From DAOTWA01 sp034435955 (GTDB lineage Bacteria; Chloroflexota; Anaerolineae; Anaerolineales; Anaerolineaceae): a stretch of DNA of 16,567 nt. The notes under the pieces were generated by a model. That model ran no database searches and was not told where the DNA came from. It was given only the letters and a program-made list of their open reading frames with translations. Shown here one piece after another: positions 1 through 6,338 of this stretch. Positions within the stretch are counted from its first letter, which is position 1, and every line of letters begins with the position of its first letter. The stretch covers positions 1-16,567 of the forward strand of contig DAOTWA010000043.1 of NCBI GenBank assembly GCA_034435955.1, written 5' to 3'. A program made the position numbers and the translations under genes.

Positions 1-1
1 T

Positions 2-922
2 GACGATTGGGGCGAATATACCGTAGACGTGCTACCGGACAAGAATGACAACTACCGGGTCAATAAAGTCGCCACGGCCACCCCATTGCCGCCGACCAAC
101 ACGCCCACCGAGATCCCCACCAATACGCCCACGTCCACCAGCACGCCTACTGAGACGCCGACCTCTACCAGCACGCCCACCGAAACGCCGACCTCTACCA
201 GCACGCCCACCGAGACGCCGACCTCTACCAGCACGCCCACCGAGACGCCTACTTCTACCAGCACGCCCACCGAAACGCCTACTTCTACCAGCACGCCCAC
301 CGAAACACCGACCAATACGCCAACAGAAATCCTTCCACCGGGCGTTACGCCAACGGACACACCTACGCCTACAGAAACCAACACCCCCACTACGACGCCC
401 ACCTCTACCGGCACGCCTACTGAGACGCCGACCTCTACCAGCACGCCCACCGAAACGCCGACCAATACGCCCACACAAACCCTTACACCGACCAATACTC
501 CCACCCTCCCGCCGGGTGTGACGCCCACGAATACTCCCACACCCACCAACACTCCTTTCCAGCCGGCCACTGCCACACCCACCAACACTGGCGTGCCGCC
601 ATCGGCCACAGATACAGCGACGCTCCCCCCTGGCGTGACGCCCACGCACACGAACACGCCTTTGCCGGGCGAGCCCACCAGCACGCCCGTCACCCCTACC
701 CTGCCGGCTGGCGTCACTCCAACCAACACGGCCGCGCCCACCTTTGCGCCGCCGCCCACCACCACCAGCCAGCCGCCGGTGCTCATCCCCGTCACCGGCG
801 CGGACATGCCCGGCACCTTCAACGAGCTGGCCCTCTACCGTACCCTGTTTATCAATCTGGGCCTGGCGCTGATCGGTCTTGGCATCGTCACCCACGGTTT
901 GTACCTGAAGCTGCGCGAGTGA
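2..922 (+). CDS. Thr/Pro-repeat surface protein with IPVTG sorting signal (5' partial)
   Basis: The frame is open to the left edge, so the N-terminus lies outside the window; a GTG at 29 is only an internal possibility. The visible part opens with about 20 ordinary residues (WGEYTVDVLPDKNDNYRVN), probably the end of a folded domain. A stalk of roughly 220 residues made of TPT/NTPT/TSTPTETP units follows. The segment LP(P/A)GVTPT occurs four times (332-355, 506-529, 623-646, 701-724). The C-terminus has LIPVTGAD (782-805), a hydrophobic span (about 842-907, INLGLALIGLGIVTHGLYL) and a short basic end (KLRE). That is the three-part layout of a sortase sorting signal, with IPVTG in place of LPxTG. 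The sortase gene follows directly. I infer a wall-anchored protein on an extended, possibly glycosylated stalk; its head domain and function are unknown. Confidence 0.8.
   Translation, partial: DDWGEYTVDVLPDKNDNYRVNKVATATPLPPTNTPTEIPTNTPTSTSTPTETPTSTSTPTETPTSTSTPTETPTSTSTPTETPTSTSTPTETPTSTSTPTETPTNTPTEILPPGVTPTDTPTPTETNTPTTTPTSTGTPTETPTSTSTPTETPTNTPTQTLTPTNTPTLPPGVTPTNTPTPTNTPFQPATATPTNTGVPPSATDTATLPPGVTPTHTNTPLPGEPTSTPVTPTLPAGVTPTNTAAPTFAPPPTTTSQPPVLIPVTGADMPGTFNELALYRTLFINLGLALIGLGIVTHGLYLKLRE
127..309 (+). repeat. 30-bp tandem repeat encoding TPTETPTSTS
   Basis: Units of 30 bases begin at 151, 181, 211, 241 and 271, with degenerate copies on either side and one more near-identical unit at 421-450. 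Each encodes a ten-residue TPTETPTSTS period. Copies differ mostly at synonymous third positions (gag/gaa, ccg/cct, acc/act), so the peptide is kept while the DNA drifts. Copy number may vary between strains. Confidence 0.9.
782..805 (+). other. C-terminal sorting motif LIPVTGAD
   Basis: Codons for L-I-P-V-T-G-A-D lie 46 residues from the end of the surface protein, just ahead of its membrane span and basic tail. By analogy with LPxTG, cleavage would fall between Thr (794-796) and Gly (797-799). The motif fits the sortase encoded next door; the specificity itself is inferred. Confidence 0.7.
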
Positions 923-952
923 GATGCGCTGCCGCGCACCAACCCGGCGGTG

Positions 953-961
953 TGCTATAAT
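953..961 (+). promoter_or_regulatory. Extended -10 promoter of the sortase gene
   Basis: TGCTATAAT is a perfect TGnTATAAT extended -10. No good -35 is visible, as is common for this class. The start point would be near 968, giving a leader of about 18 nt before the ATG at 986. The element lies inside the possible longer reading frame starting at 950, which argues against that upstream start. Confidence 0.7.
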
Positions 962-985
962 CGGACCTACTTAGAGGTAGAGAGC

Positions 986-1771
986 ATGAAAAAGTATCTG
1001 CGGGTGAGCAACCTTTTAGTGATCACAGGCCTGGCGCTGGCCATCTTTGGAGTAGGATCTTCCTTCTTTGACATTCGCACCGGGCTGGCCGGAGGACTGG
1101 CCAGCCCGGCTTCCGATGCGGGACTGCCGGGCGCTGAGAACGAATCCGCCTACCCGGCGCCAACCGTCGCTCCCACGCTTGTCCCCCAGACGCAGTCATC
1201 CGAGCCAGCCGATCTGTCCAGCGACACTTTCTTGAGCCAGGAGCTGCCCTCCCCCACTCCTCCATCAACGGATTCCCGGGTCTACATCCCCTTGCGCATC
1301 GTCATCCCCGCTATCGGTCTGGATGCGCCCATCGTCGAAGCCCAGTATAAGCAGCTCAAATGGGGCGCCCAGACTTTTCAACAATGGGAGGCGCCAGACA
1401 AGTTCGCCGCCGGCTGGCTGCCCACCTCGGCCACGCTCGGTCTGCCAGGCAATACAGTTTTGGATGGGCACCACAATGTTTACGGCGAGGTCTTCCGCCA
1501 CCTGGTCGACCTGAAAGCGGGAGATCTGATCCAGGTTTATTCAACCGAGCGCGTGTTTTACTACCAGGTGACCAACCGCATGATCCTCAAAGAGCGCGAC
1601 GAGCCGTTGAGTGTGCGCCTGGCCAACGCTCAATGGATCGAGCCCTCTAACGATGAGCGGCTGACCCTCATCACCTGCTGGCCGTATTATTCCAACACCC
1701 ACCGACTGATCATCGTCGCCCGCCCAATCGGCTCTGCCTCATTGAGCAAGGAGGACACGCAGGACCGTTGA
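986..1771 (+). CDS. Sortase (membrane-anchored transpeptidase)
   Basis: Sortases cleave the sorting signal of surface proteins and join the new C-terminus to a wall amine. This 261-residue protein has an N-terminal membrane anchor (about 8-28, LLVITGLALAIFGVGSSFF), a disordered Pro/Ser/Ala linker (about 40-100) and a sortase beta-barrel (about 103-255). Catalytic residues are visible: His162 in LDGHHNVYGEVF, Cys231 in LTLITCWP and Arg240 in the following strand (NTHRLIIVAR). The start at 986 was chosen because it has an upstream GAGGT and the membrane anchor follows at once; the longer frame from 950 would overlap the -10 box. The substrate gene ends 63 bases upstream. TLxTC followed by W-P suggests a class D/E/F-like enzyme rather than SrtA; the exact class is uncertain. 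Confidence 0.93.
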   Translation: MKKYLRVSNLLVITGLALAIFGVGSSFFDIRTGLAGGLASPASDAGLPGAENESAYPAPTVAPTLVPQTQSSEPADLSSDTFLSQELPSPTPPSTDSRVYIPLRIVIPAIGLDAPIVEAQYKQLKWGAQTFQQWEAPDKFAAGWLPTSATLGLPGNTVLDGHHNVYGEVFRHLVDLKAGDLIQVYSTERVFYYQVTNRMILKERDEPLSVRLANAQWIEPSNDERLTLITCWPYYSNTHRLIIVARPIGSASLSKEDTQDR

Positions 1772-1788
1772 GGCGCCCTCTTCCCCTC

Positions 1789-1816
1789 TTGACTTTCTCC
1801 GCGACATATTTATAAT
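1789..1816 (+). promoter_or_regulatory. Consensus sigma70-type promoter
   Basis: TTGACT (1789-1794), a 16-base spacer and TATAAT (1811-1816) form a near-perfect housekeeping promoter 18 bases after the sortase stop. The start point would be about 1823, so the next gene (2115) has a 5' leader of about 290 nt. Confidence 0.75.
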
Positions 1817-2114
1817 ATCTTTCATAATAATTTCACTTATTCACGCTGGCAGGAGTCATGATATTGCTCTGCATCTGTATCGGGTGGGGCTGATCGCCAG
1901 CGCCCTGCCAATATCAGCGAATCCCCCTCTCTTTCGCGCAATGGATGCGGGCGCGGCGCGGTCCCGCCTTTATATGAGCTGAGCGGCCGTCGGCTGTGCA
2001 GACAGTTGCCCGGCAGCCCACCCACGGCTTCTGCCGCGGCTTTCTTGTCCACCGGGGCCGTTGCCGTCGTGTTTCAACCCTCTCTTACGAATGGCTTTAT
2101 GACCGGAGGTTGCG
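1817..2114 (+). promoter_or_regulatory. Long, possibly structured 5' leader
   Basis: No ordinary gene is supported in this stretch. It holds three perfect complementary pairs that exclude one another or form a pseudoknot: CGCTGGC 1844-1850 with GCCAGCG 1896-1902, GGCAGG 1848-1853 with CCTGCC 1904-1909, and TGATATTG 1859-1866 with CAATATCA 1909-1916. A further GCTGAT/ATCAGC pair (1889-1894/1913-1918) and a GCGGG/CCCGC hairpin (1947-1951/1963-1967) follow. This arrangement suits a switch or attenuator. It matches no riboswitch class I can recall, and it could also be chance pairing in GC-rich DNA. Confidence 0.4.
1858..1893 (+). CDS. Possible 11-codon leader peptide MILLCICIGWG
   Basis: An ATG is preceded by AGGAG (1851-1855), unusually close at 2 bases, and reads 11 codons to TGA. 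It sits about 35 nt into the predicted transcript. Its ribosome site and codons overlap the arms of the alternative stems described for the leader, the layout expected of an attenuator peptide. The peptide is hydrophobic with two cysteines. Its short length makes chance occurrence likely. Confidence 0.2.
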   Translation: MILLCICIGWG

Positions 2115-2405
2115 ATGTCTCTGTTTGTCGTTCGGCATCAACACAGCGCTGAAACCTGCCCTGCCAGGGATGCCAACATGGGCCAGATGCTGTTGAAGCA
2201 CCTCAGTCCCCGCAACGCCAGCCAATACGGCGTCACCATCTACGGCGACGGCGTGGTTGATGGTCAGCACACCCTTTACCTGATCGTGGAAGCCAATCAT
2301 TCCAGCCAGGTGGAGGAATTTATGCAACCCTTCCGCCAGGCTGGCAGCGTTGAGGTGATGCCCGCCTCCACCTGTGAGGCGGTGGTAGCCAGGGCTGGCT
2401 GCTAG
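2115..2405 (+). CDS. Small conserved-looking protein of unknown function, 96 aa
   Basis: The start is well defined by GGAGGT (2105-2110) 4 bases before ATG. I do not recognise a named family with confidence. Visible features are an N-terminal strand leading to RHQHSAETCPA (two His and Cys15), a middle segment VTIYGDGVVDGQHTLYLIVEA, and a final VMPASTCEAVVARAGC, giving three cysteines including the last residue. The alternation of strands with a 'VEEFMQPFRQAG' helix resembles small ferredoxin-like (dimeric alpha-beta barrel) proteins; that is inference. His and Cys near both ends could bind a metal. It is transcribed alone behind a long leader and followed by a hairpin. Confidence 0.75.
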   Translation: MSLFVVRHQHSAETCPARDANMGQMLLKHLSPRNASQYGVTIYGDGVVDGQHTLYLIVEANHSSQVEEFMQPFRQAGSVEVMPASTCEAVVARAGC

Positions 2406-2424
2406 CGTTCGATTGCGCTTCAAT

Positions 2425-2466
2425 CCGAGTCGGGGGACAGAATACACATTGGTTTGCCCGACTCGG
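2425..2466 (+). terminator. Terminator-like hairpin after the 96-aa gene
   Basis: CCGAGTCGGG (2425-2434) and CCCGACTCGG (2457-2466) form a perfect 10-bp stem with a 22-base loop, 20 bases after the stop. The downstream tract (CCTTATAG) is not U-rich, so this could instead be an RNA-stabilising hairpin. Confidence 0.5.
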
Positions 2467-2565
2467 CCTTATAGCTCGATTTCAGCCGGTAAATCCGGTC
2501 TGGCATCTCCAAGGATGACCTGACGTCATCTTTCATCGGTGCGCATTCTGTAGTACAGTGGGGGT

Positions 2566-3141
2566 ATGAAAGCCATCCCTTTTACCCCCATGCGCAGAGC
2601 GGACCGCGCGGTCAATGACGACGCCTGGATCCGCGCCATGCTCCAGGCTGCTCCCACCGGCGTGCTGGCTGTAGCAGGACGCGAGCGGCCTGTGGTAAAC
2701 ACCAATCTGTTTGCCTTCGCAGAAGACGAGGGCGCCATCTACTTTCACACCGCCCACGAGGGGCTGACCCGTGTTTCGATCGAGGCCAACAATTATGTAT
2801 GCTTCACTGTTAGCCAGATGGGTCGCCTGCTGCCCGCCGACACGGCCAAAGGCATGAGCGTGGAGTTTGCCAGCGTGGTGGTTTACGGACGCGCCGAGAT
2901 CGTCGAGGACATCGAAGAAGCCCGGCGCGGCCTGCAGCTCCTCCTGGATAAGTATTTCGCCCATCTTCGGCCCGAGCGGGATTATCGCAGCATCGAGATG
3001 GATGAGGCTGGACAGGCAACCGTCTATCGCATCCGCATCGAGGAGTGGAGCGGCAAGCGCAAGCAGGCGCCTGAAGATTTCCCCGGCGCATTTTCCTTCC
3101 CGGATAAAATGTCCTCGATTGCCTTCCCTGCCGAAGGCTGA
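2566..3141 (+). CDS. Pyridoxamine 5'-phosphate oxidase-family flavin-binding protein
   Basis: This is a 191-residue split-barrel protein of the broad PPOX/NimA-like group, whose members bind FMN or a related flavin and reduce or sequester small substrates. It opens with the typical MRRADRAV segment (residues 5-12). The barrel follows, with GVLAVAG..RPVVNTNLFAFAEDEGAIYFHTAHEG (about 32-66), a region where family members contact flavin phosphate. Then come ASVVVYGRAEIVED (about 102-115) and a final EEWSGKRK. Length fits the family. The start has GGGGG just upstream. It is alone on this strand and converges with the ATPase gene 23 bases away. Its substrate cannot be read from the sequence; NimA-type nitroimidazole reduction is only one possibility. 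Confidence 0.85.
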   Translation: MKAIPFTPMRRADRAVNDDAWIRAMLQAAPTGVLAVAGRERPVVNTNLFAFAEDEGAIYFHTAHEGLTRVSIEANNYVCFTVSQMGRLLPADTAKGMSVEFASVVVYGRAEIVEDIEEARRGLQLLLDKYFAHLRPERDYRSIEMDEAGQATVYRIRIEEWSGKRKQAPEDFPGAFSFPDKMSSIAFPAEG

Positions 3142-3164
3142 GGAATCAGGATTTCGAGCGGTGA

Positions 3165-6011
3165 TCAGATATTTGTGGGCTCATCTCCTTTGCCTAAAGA
3201 TCTTTCCAGCCATGCCCAAAGCGAGACAGCAAGGGCAGCCAGCGCGGAGATGAGCAAATCGATACCGCTGAGCGGCGGTATGCCGAGCATACCCCGTAAG
3301 GGCGCCCAATATAATGCCGCCAATTGAAGCAGGGCGCTCAACCCGCTTGCAGGCCATATCCAGCTTCTGGGTCCGGCCTCCCTCTGGCGCGGAAGGAGGG
3401 TCACAGCGTGACCAGCCTGGGCAAAACCCAGCGCAGCCAGCGTCATCGCAGCCCAATCCGCCTTTCCCGTCATCCAAGCCCACCAGCCCAGGCCCGCCGC
3501 CGCCAGCCCCATGACCAAACCGCGCCGCACCGCCGCCCGGTATGAACGTCTGACCAGCGTTTCCACTGCACAGATTGGAGGCCGGCGCAGGCTATCCCGC
3601 TCGCCAGGTCCGCAGGCCAGCGCCAGACCGGGCAGCCCGGTGACAATCAGGTTCAGCCATAACAGTTGCAAGACGGTCAACGGCTCGGGCATACCCAACA
3701 CCAGCGCGGTGAGAACCGTCAGCAGCCCGCCTGCCGCGTTGGCCAGCGTATAGGCGATGACGCGGCGGATTTTCCCGAAAGCGCGCCTGCCCTCTTCCAC
3801 TGCGGCCGCGATGGCGGCGAAATTGTCTTCCAGCAGCACCATGCTGGCGGCTTCCTTTGAAACCGGTGTGCCTGCGTTGCCCATGGCGAAGCCAATATCG
3901 CTGCGCTGCAGCGCCGGAGCATCGGCAATCCCCTCGCCGGTCATTGCCACAACCTGGCCGCGTCTGTGCAGCGCCTCGAGGATGGATAACCTGTGCTCAG
4001 GAAAAATGCGCGCGTAAACGGCCACGCCTTCCACCACCCGTTCCAGCTCAGGCGCCGTGAGCTTCTCCATTTCTTTTCCGGTCAGCATACCGCGCCCCTC
4101 TGCGCTCAAATCCAGGAGATTGAGTTGTCGGGCGATTCTTTCGGCGGTGAATGGATGATCACTGGTAATCATCACCGGACGAATGCCCGTTCCCTGGCAG
4201 GCGCGTATGGCCTCGATGACCTCCGGTCGGGGCAAATCCATCAACCCTACCAGGCCCAGCAGGATCAGATTGGTTTCCAGCACGCTGGCAAATTCCTCTC
4301 CGTGGCGGGTATCAGCCGCGGTGCGTGGAAGTCCGCTGAGCTCCTCAGGCGGCTCTTCGAATGGTGGGGGCAATGTGGCAAGCGGACGATAGGCGACAGC
4401 CAGCACGCGCTGACCGTGTTCCAGCAATTCCTGTTCGTACTCCCACAAGCGAGCCCGCCAGGCGTCGTCCAGGCGGACGACCTTTTCATCCACCCGTACG
4501 AAGGCCGATACGTCCAGCAGGGCTGGGAAGCTGCCCCTGGCAAATGCAATGAAGGGTTGGCGCGCATGAAACAGCTCGGCGACCGGCTTTTCGACCTCAT
4601 CCAGATGGGGCGTCAGGCGGGCGGCGTGAATCGTGCTCATCCGTTCTCGCTCGTAGGAAAACGGAATTCCTCCGAGACGGGGAAAGAGGCGATCCAGGCG
4701 CGGTTTGTACAATCCCAGACGGGCTGCCGAAATCAGCAGCGCCGCCTCGCTCGGGTCGCCAATGGTGGTGTAATCGCCCGAACCGTCTGTGCGGCGGTGC
4801 AGCAGGGCGTCATTGCACAGGGCGCATCCTGCCAGCAGCATCCGGTGCGTCGCATACGGTGTCTCGAGCCTTTGTTCGTCCGAATTGAGCACCGGCCGCC
4901 CGCGTTCCAGCATCCCATCCAGGGATAGACGATGGCCGCTGGCATCCACGAGAGTCGCCCTGAAGCGGTTTTGGTCGATCAAGGCGGTCTTGTCGGTGCA
5001 GATGGTGGTCACCGAAGCGAGGGCTTCGACCGCCTGCAGCCGCCGCACCAGCACCCTGCGCCGATGGATGCGCCTTGCAGCCGACGCCAACGCGAGAGTC
5101 ACCAATATGGGCAGGCTTTCCGGCACGGTCGCCACGAAGATGGATGGCACCGCCTGAAAAATAGCGATGGAGGATATCCCTCGCAGAAAGCCGGCCAGAC
5201 CCGTCAGCGCTGCCGCCCCTAGCGCCGCGATCACCAGCCGGCGTTTCAATCCCGCGATGGCTCTCTGAAGAGATGACCCGGACAGGCTTCCTGGTTCGTC
5301 CTTACCCATCAGGCTGGCGATGCGGCCCAGCTCGGTTCTCATGCCGGTGGCCACCACCACTGCCGTCCCGCGGCCGGAGATGATCGAGGTGCCCAGGTAG
5401 ACCATGTTATGGCGCTCGCCGGGTAAGACCGCCGCATCTCTCACCGGCTGGGGTACTTTTTCGACCAGGTGAGTTTCACCGGTCAATGCCGCTTCCTCGG
5501 CGCGCAAATTGACCGTTTCGATCAGGCGGGCATCGGCCGGCACGGCCTCGCCGGCCTCCAAAAGGATCACGTCACCGGGCACCAAGCTGACCGCCGGCAC
5601 TCGCTGCTCCCTGCCATCGCGCCGCACCCGTGCCCACGGTGGGGCAATGCGCCTGAGAGCCGCCAGGGCTTCTCCGCGGCGATGCCCTTTTGCCGCATCC
5701 ATTGCTACACCCAGCGCCGCAGCAATCAGCACCATACCGCCGGTGAAGGCGTTGCCCAGCGCGAACAGGCCTATCGCTACCGCGGTGAGCAGCAGCGTCG
5801 CCGGCTCAATAAGCTCTCGTACGAGAAATCCAAGCGGGAATCTCGACGGACCCCCTTCCAGTTCATTTTTGCCGAAGCGCGCCAGTCGGGCAGCGTGCTC
5901 TTCCGAGTTCAGACCCGAGCGTGGGTTTACCGTCAGGGCATCGAGCACCTCATTTGCGTCCAGCATGTGCCAATCACTAATTTCTGGTTGGACCGGAATC
6001 TTCTCACTCAT
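3165..6011 (-). CDS. Divergent P-type cation ATPase, probable loss of normal pump chemistry
   Basis: The 948-residue protein has the full P2-type layout: cation-ATPase N domain (about 13-75), TM1-2, actuator domain with TGET (177-180), TM3-4 with PESLP (297-301), P and N domains, and six C-terminal membrane spans. The phospho-acceptor Asp340 remains, but DKTGTLT reads DKTALID, KGAPE reads RGSFP (492-496), TGD reads TSD (616-618) and TGDGVNDAP reads TGEGIADAP (691-699). Residues matching SERCA Ca2+ ligands E771, T799 and D800 are G761, V790 and T791, while E298, N758 and N787 are kept. The frame has no stop or shift over 2.8 kb, so it appears maintained. It may be a pseudo-ATPase, a slow or regulatory form, or a pump with altered ion choice. 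It has a possible leaderless start: TATAAT lies 8 bases before ATG. Confidence 0.9.
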   Translation of the reverse strand: MSEKIPVQPEISDWHMLDANEVLDALTVNPRSGLNSEEHAARLARFGKNELEGGPSRFPLGFLVRELIEPATLLLTAVAIGLFALGNAFTGGMVLIAAALGVAMDAAKGHRRGEALAALRRIAPPWARVRRDGREQRVPAVSLVPGDVILLEAGEAVPADARLIETVNLRAEEAALTGETHLVEKVPQPVRDAAVLPGERHNMVYLGTSIISGRGTAVVVATGMRTELGRIASLMGKDEPGSLSGSSLQRAIAGLKRRLVIAALGAAALTGLAGFLRGISSIAIFQAVPSIFVATVPESLPILVTLALASAARRIHRRRVLVRRLQAVEALASVTTICTDKTALIDQNRFRATLVDASGHRLSLDGMLERGRPVLNSDEQRLETPYATHRMLLAGCALCNDALLHRRTDGSGDYTTIGDPSEAALLISAARLGLYKPRLDRLFPRLGGIPFSYERERMSTIHAARLTPHLDEVEKPVAELFHARQPFIAFARGSFPALLDVSAFVRVDEKVVRLDDAWRARLWEYEQELLEHGQRVLAVAYRPLATLPPPFEEPPEELSGLPRTAADTRHGEEFASVLETNLILLGLVGLMDLPRPEVIEAIRACQGTGIRPVMITSDHPFTAERIARQLNLLDLSAEGRGMLTGKEMEKLTAPELERVVEGVAVYARIFPEHRLSILEALHRRGQVVAMTGEGIADAPALQRSDIGFAMGNAGTPVSKEAASMVLLEDNFAAIAAAVEEGRRAFGKIRRVIAYTLANAAGGLLTVLTALVLGMPEPLTVLQLLWLNLIVTGLPGLALACGPGERDSLRRPPICAVETLVRRSYRAAVRRGLVMGLAAAGLGWWAWMTGKADWAAMTLAALGFAQAGHAVTLLPRQREAGPRSWIWPASGLSALLQLAALYWAPLRGMLGIPPLSGIDLLISALAALAVSLWAWLERSLGKGDEPTNI

Positions 6012-6019
6012 ATGCGCGC

Positions 6020-6025
6020 ATTATA
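6020..6025 (-). promoter_or_regulatory. -10 box of the ATPase gene, leaderless arrangement
   Basis: On the - strand TATAAT (6025 to 6020) lies 8 bases before the ATG at 6011. Transcription would begin at or within 1-3 bases of the start codon, leaving no room for a ribosome site. A weak TTGGCT lies 19 bases upstream. Confidence 0.5.
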
Positions 6026-6124
6026 CGTTCGTTTACCCTGTTTCAGCCAAAAGCGGCCTGCGAGTCCAAACGCAGAATTTTATATTCACAAACCTTTAAT
6101 ATCTGTCACATTAACCCCGAATCG

Positions 6125-6153
6125 TTGAAACATTTTGTCAGCGTTTGTGTTAT
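6125..6153 (+). promoter_or_regulatory. Possible upstream promoter of the glucan phosphorylase
   Basis: TTGAAA (6125-6130), 17 bases and TGTTAT (6148-6153) match the sigma70 pattern moderately, within AT-rich DNA between the divergent genes. A second candidate lies at 6234-6262. Confidence 0.35.
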
Positions 6154-6237
6154 TGTATACGGTGTTGAGCTCCTTGTTGGTTTGGACTCCCCTTTCATGA
6201 GAGTATGCATCGATGAAAATGATTGTGGTAAACTTAA

Positions 6238-6256
6238 TTCTGCATGAGATGCAGAA
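6238..6256 (+). promoter_or_regulatory. Perfect inverted repeat, probable operator
   Basis: TTCTGCAT-GAG-ATGCAGAA has 8-bp arms about a 3-base centre. It fills the space just before a -10-like CATAAT (6257-6262) with TTAATT (6234-6239) at the -35 distance. A dimeric regulator bound here would block or control this promoter, which reads into the phosphorylase gene. The regulator is not in the window. Confidence 0.55.
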
Positions 6257-6264
6257 CATAATGT

Positions 6265-6288
6265 GAAGGATGGAAAGCTGTGTCCTTC
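6265..6288 (+). other. Small leader hairpin
   Basis: GAAGGA (6265-6270) and TCCTTC (6283-6288) can form a 6-bp stem in the 5' leader of the phosphorylase mRNA. It is weak on its own. The rest of 6012-6338 shows nothing beyond the promoters and operator listed. Confidence 0.25.
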
Positions 6289-6338
6289 TCTGGCAACAGC
6301 AAAATCATCCCTGGTAAGAACGAATAATAAAAACAGGT

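Noticed and set aside
32..895. Long Arg/Gly/Val-rich open frames opposite the Thr/Pro stalk
   Set aside because: Their composition is just the complement of ACN/CCN repeats, with no start signal.
950..985. Longer sortase start at GTG 950
   Set aside because: It would place the perfect extended -10 inside the coding sequence; ATG at 986 has a ribosome site and is followed at once by the membrane anchor.
1947..1971. GCGGG/CCCGC hairpin as a transcription terminator inside the leader
   Set aside because: The stem is only 5 bp and the following CTTTATAT is not a convincing U-tract.
1837..2196. Open frames of 66-71 codons on both strands before the 96-aa gene
   Set aside because: No ribosome site or recognisable domain; arginine/proline-rich composition typical of non-coding GC-rich DNA.
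2521..2528. TGACGTCA palindrome upstream of the flavin protein gene
   Set aside because: An 8-bp palindrome can occur by chance, and I see no promoter core aligned with it.
3993..4928. 311-codon open frame opposite the ATPase
   Set aside because: It is antisense to a clearly coding gene, with no family resemblance and no ribosome site; GC-rich shadow frame.
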